64,000 nucleotides of DNA from Sphaerolaimus hirsutus (Eukaryota > Nematoda > Chromadorea > Monhysterida > Sphaerolaimidae): positions 8,447,469 through 8,511,468 of the forward strand of contig OZ038453.1 of NCBI GenBank assembly GCA_964036195.1, written 5' to 3'. The notes under the pieces were generated by a model, which was given only the letters and a program-made list of their open reading frames with translations, ran no database searches and was not told the DNA's origin. Position 1 is the first letter of the stretch. Each line of letters begins with the position of its first letter. The position numbers and the translations under genes are program-made. Shown here in pieces: positions 63,074 to 64,000 of this stretch.

Positions 63074-63277
63074 TTGCAAAAATGTATTTACGTTTACTCA
63101 AAATACCTAGGTATTTCGGTATTTATCCTTATGTTTAGATTTATGTTTTAATTTCTACGCTTTCCTTGGTACTTTAAAAATACCTTACGTTTTAGTTTTT
63201 ATACTTTAAGTTTGGCAAAAGTATTCATGTTTACGTTTACGTTTTCCAAAAATACCAGTGTTTCAACAACTCTGGCG
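63074..63277. mobile_element. hAT-like hairpin, CAGTGTTGCAAAAATG ends
   Basis: Starts CAGTGTTGCAAAAATGTATT and ends AATACCAGTGTTTCAACAACTCTG, with TACGTTTACG arms. Flanks GCGCAAAG and GCGCCAGC agree at six of eight positions, a weak target duplication. A GGCGCC-rich repeat follows. Confidence 0.6.
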
Positions 63278-63365
63278 CCAGCGCCAGCATTAATGGCGTC
63301 GTCGATACCACTAGCGCCAAGCGCCAAAATAAGCTTCAATTGGCCTGAGCGGGAAGCAAAATCGT

Positions 63366-63596
63366 TCAGTTCCGCAAAATGATGAGTGCGAAGTGAAATG
63401 GCAAACGCAAAGTAAAAGCGCAGAGGCGACGTGAAACGGCAAGTGAATTGGCAAAAGCGAAGTAAAAAAATAAAAAGTAATTTCTCTTCGTTTTTGCCAT
63501 TTCACTTGCCAATTCACTTGCCGTTTCACTTCCCCTGGCGCTTTTACTTCGCCTTTGCCATTTCACGTCTCACATCTCATTTTGCGGAACTGGCCC
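63366..63596. mobile_element. Palindromic element, CCAGTTCCGCAA type
   Basis: CAGTTCCGCAAAATGATGAG at the left, CTCATTTTGCGGAACTGGCC at the right, near-perfect inverted ends, with GTGAAATGGCAAACG arms. Confidence 0.8.
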
Positions 63597-63743
63597 AATG
63601 TAATTCATTTCTCTAGTAATTTTCGCTACAAAAATACAGGGCGTTGACGTGGTGCGACAAACCCCCCATTGGCCCACCATGTGAGCCATATATCGCTGCC
63701 AACTGGTTCTGTCAACATAATGGCTATTCGGTGTCATCAGGTT

Positions 63744-64000
63744 GTTATTGCATTTGCTTGAATAGTACCCCATTGAAAAAATCCCACCCCCTCGAACAAC
63801 CCCTCCCCCCTGTGAGACGAGTGAGGAAATAATCACCCCCTTGAATACTTCCCCCTGCAGCGTTTTTATCAATTTGCTGTGTCCAATTTAAACAAAAATG
63901 ACATGTTATTGTATTTATTAAGCATGTTTCATGAAATGAGTTGATAGAAACATGCTTGAAAATTTTGACGAAATAATAACCCCCCCCCCCTTGAAAAATC
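63744..64000. mobile_element. TACCGTATTTGCTTGAAT-type element, cut by the window end
   Basis: Begins TATTGCATTTGCTTGAATAG; CTTGAATACTTCCCCC units follow, and the conserved centre (CATGAAATGAGTTGATAGAA). The right end lies beyond base 64,000. Confidence 0.65.

Overview
The window is animal nuclear DNA, most likely from a marine invertebrate. The evidence is short exons with GT/AG introns of about 0.1-1.3 kb, secreted-protein modules (SRCR, C-type lectin, kringle, LDL-receptor class A, PAN) joined at phase-1 introns, a LINE whose ORF1 carries an SGNH-esterase-like region, a Ty3/gypsy element, and dense hairpin-forming DNA elements. The sequence alone does not identify the species.

Layout. (1) 1-12,240, minus strand: the 3' part of one large mosaic receptor or secreted-protein gene. 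I could place 17 exons whose phases all fit, coding about 810 residues: SRCR, C-type lectin, kringle, LDLa, PAN, LDLa, SRCR, LDLa, SRCR, continuing past base 1. No upstream (5') exon was found. Its introns are packed with palindromic transposons, several nested. (2) 12,240-17,380: no convincing gene; transposon remnants, including an 815-bp hAT-like element with a perfect 8-bp target duplication. (3) 17,380-35,160: an array of a 48-bp satellite, split at 19,169/34,417 by a decayed non-LTR retrotransposon (minus strand, with a GTACTT target duplication). That LINE is itself split by a Ty3/gypsy element with an intact 2,062-codon gag-pol frame. (4) 35,160-41,770: mostly hairpin elements, including a 656-bp near-perfect palindrome, and one possible minus-strand exon. 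(5) 41,770-57,660: about 15 kb of the same 48-bp satellite (roughly 300 copies) with higher-order duplications and divergent, partly inverted edges. (6) 57,860-58,830: two minisatellites; then a TIR element. (7) 60,859-62,983, plus strand: three short exons whose phases match, from an unrecognised gene, with an 1,112-bp transposon in the second intron. (8) 63,000-64,000: more hairpin elements.

How it fits together: the mosaic gene is an exon-shuffling product in which each module sits between phase-1 introns. The satellite gives long open frames in several frames on both strands, but only because its 48-bp period is 16 codons; indels of -4, +2 and -1 bp within monomers argue against coding. 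Monomers at the array edges lose their spacer sequence but keep a core of about 25 bp, which suggests that this core, not a peptide, is the conserved part.
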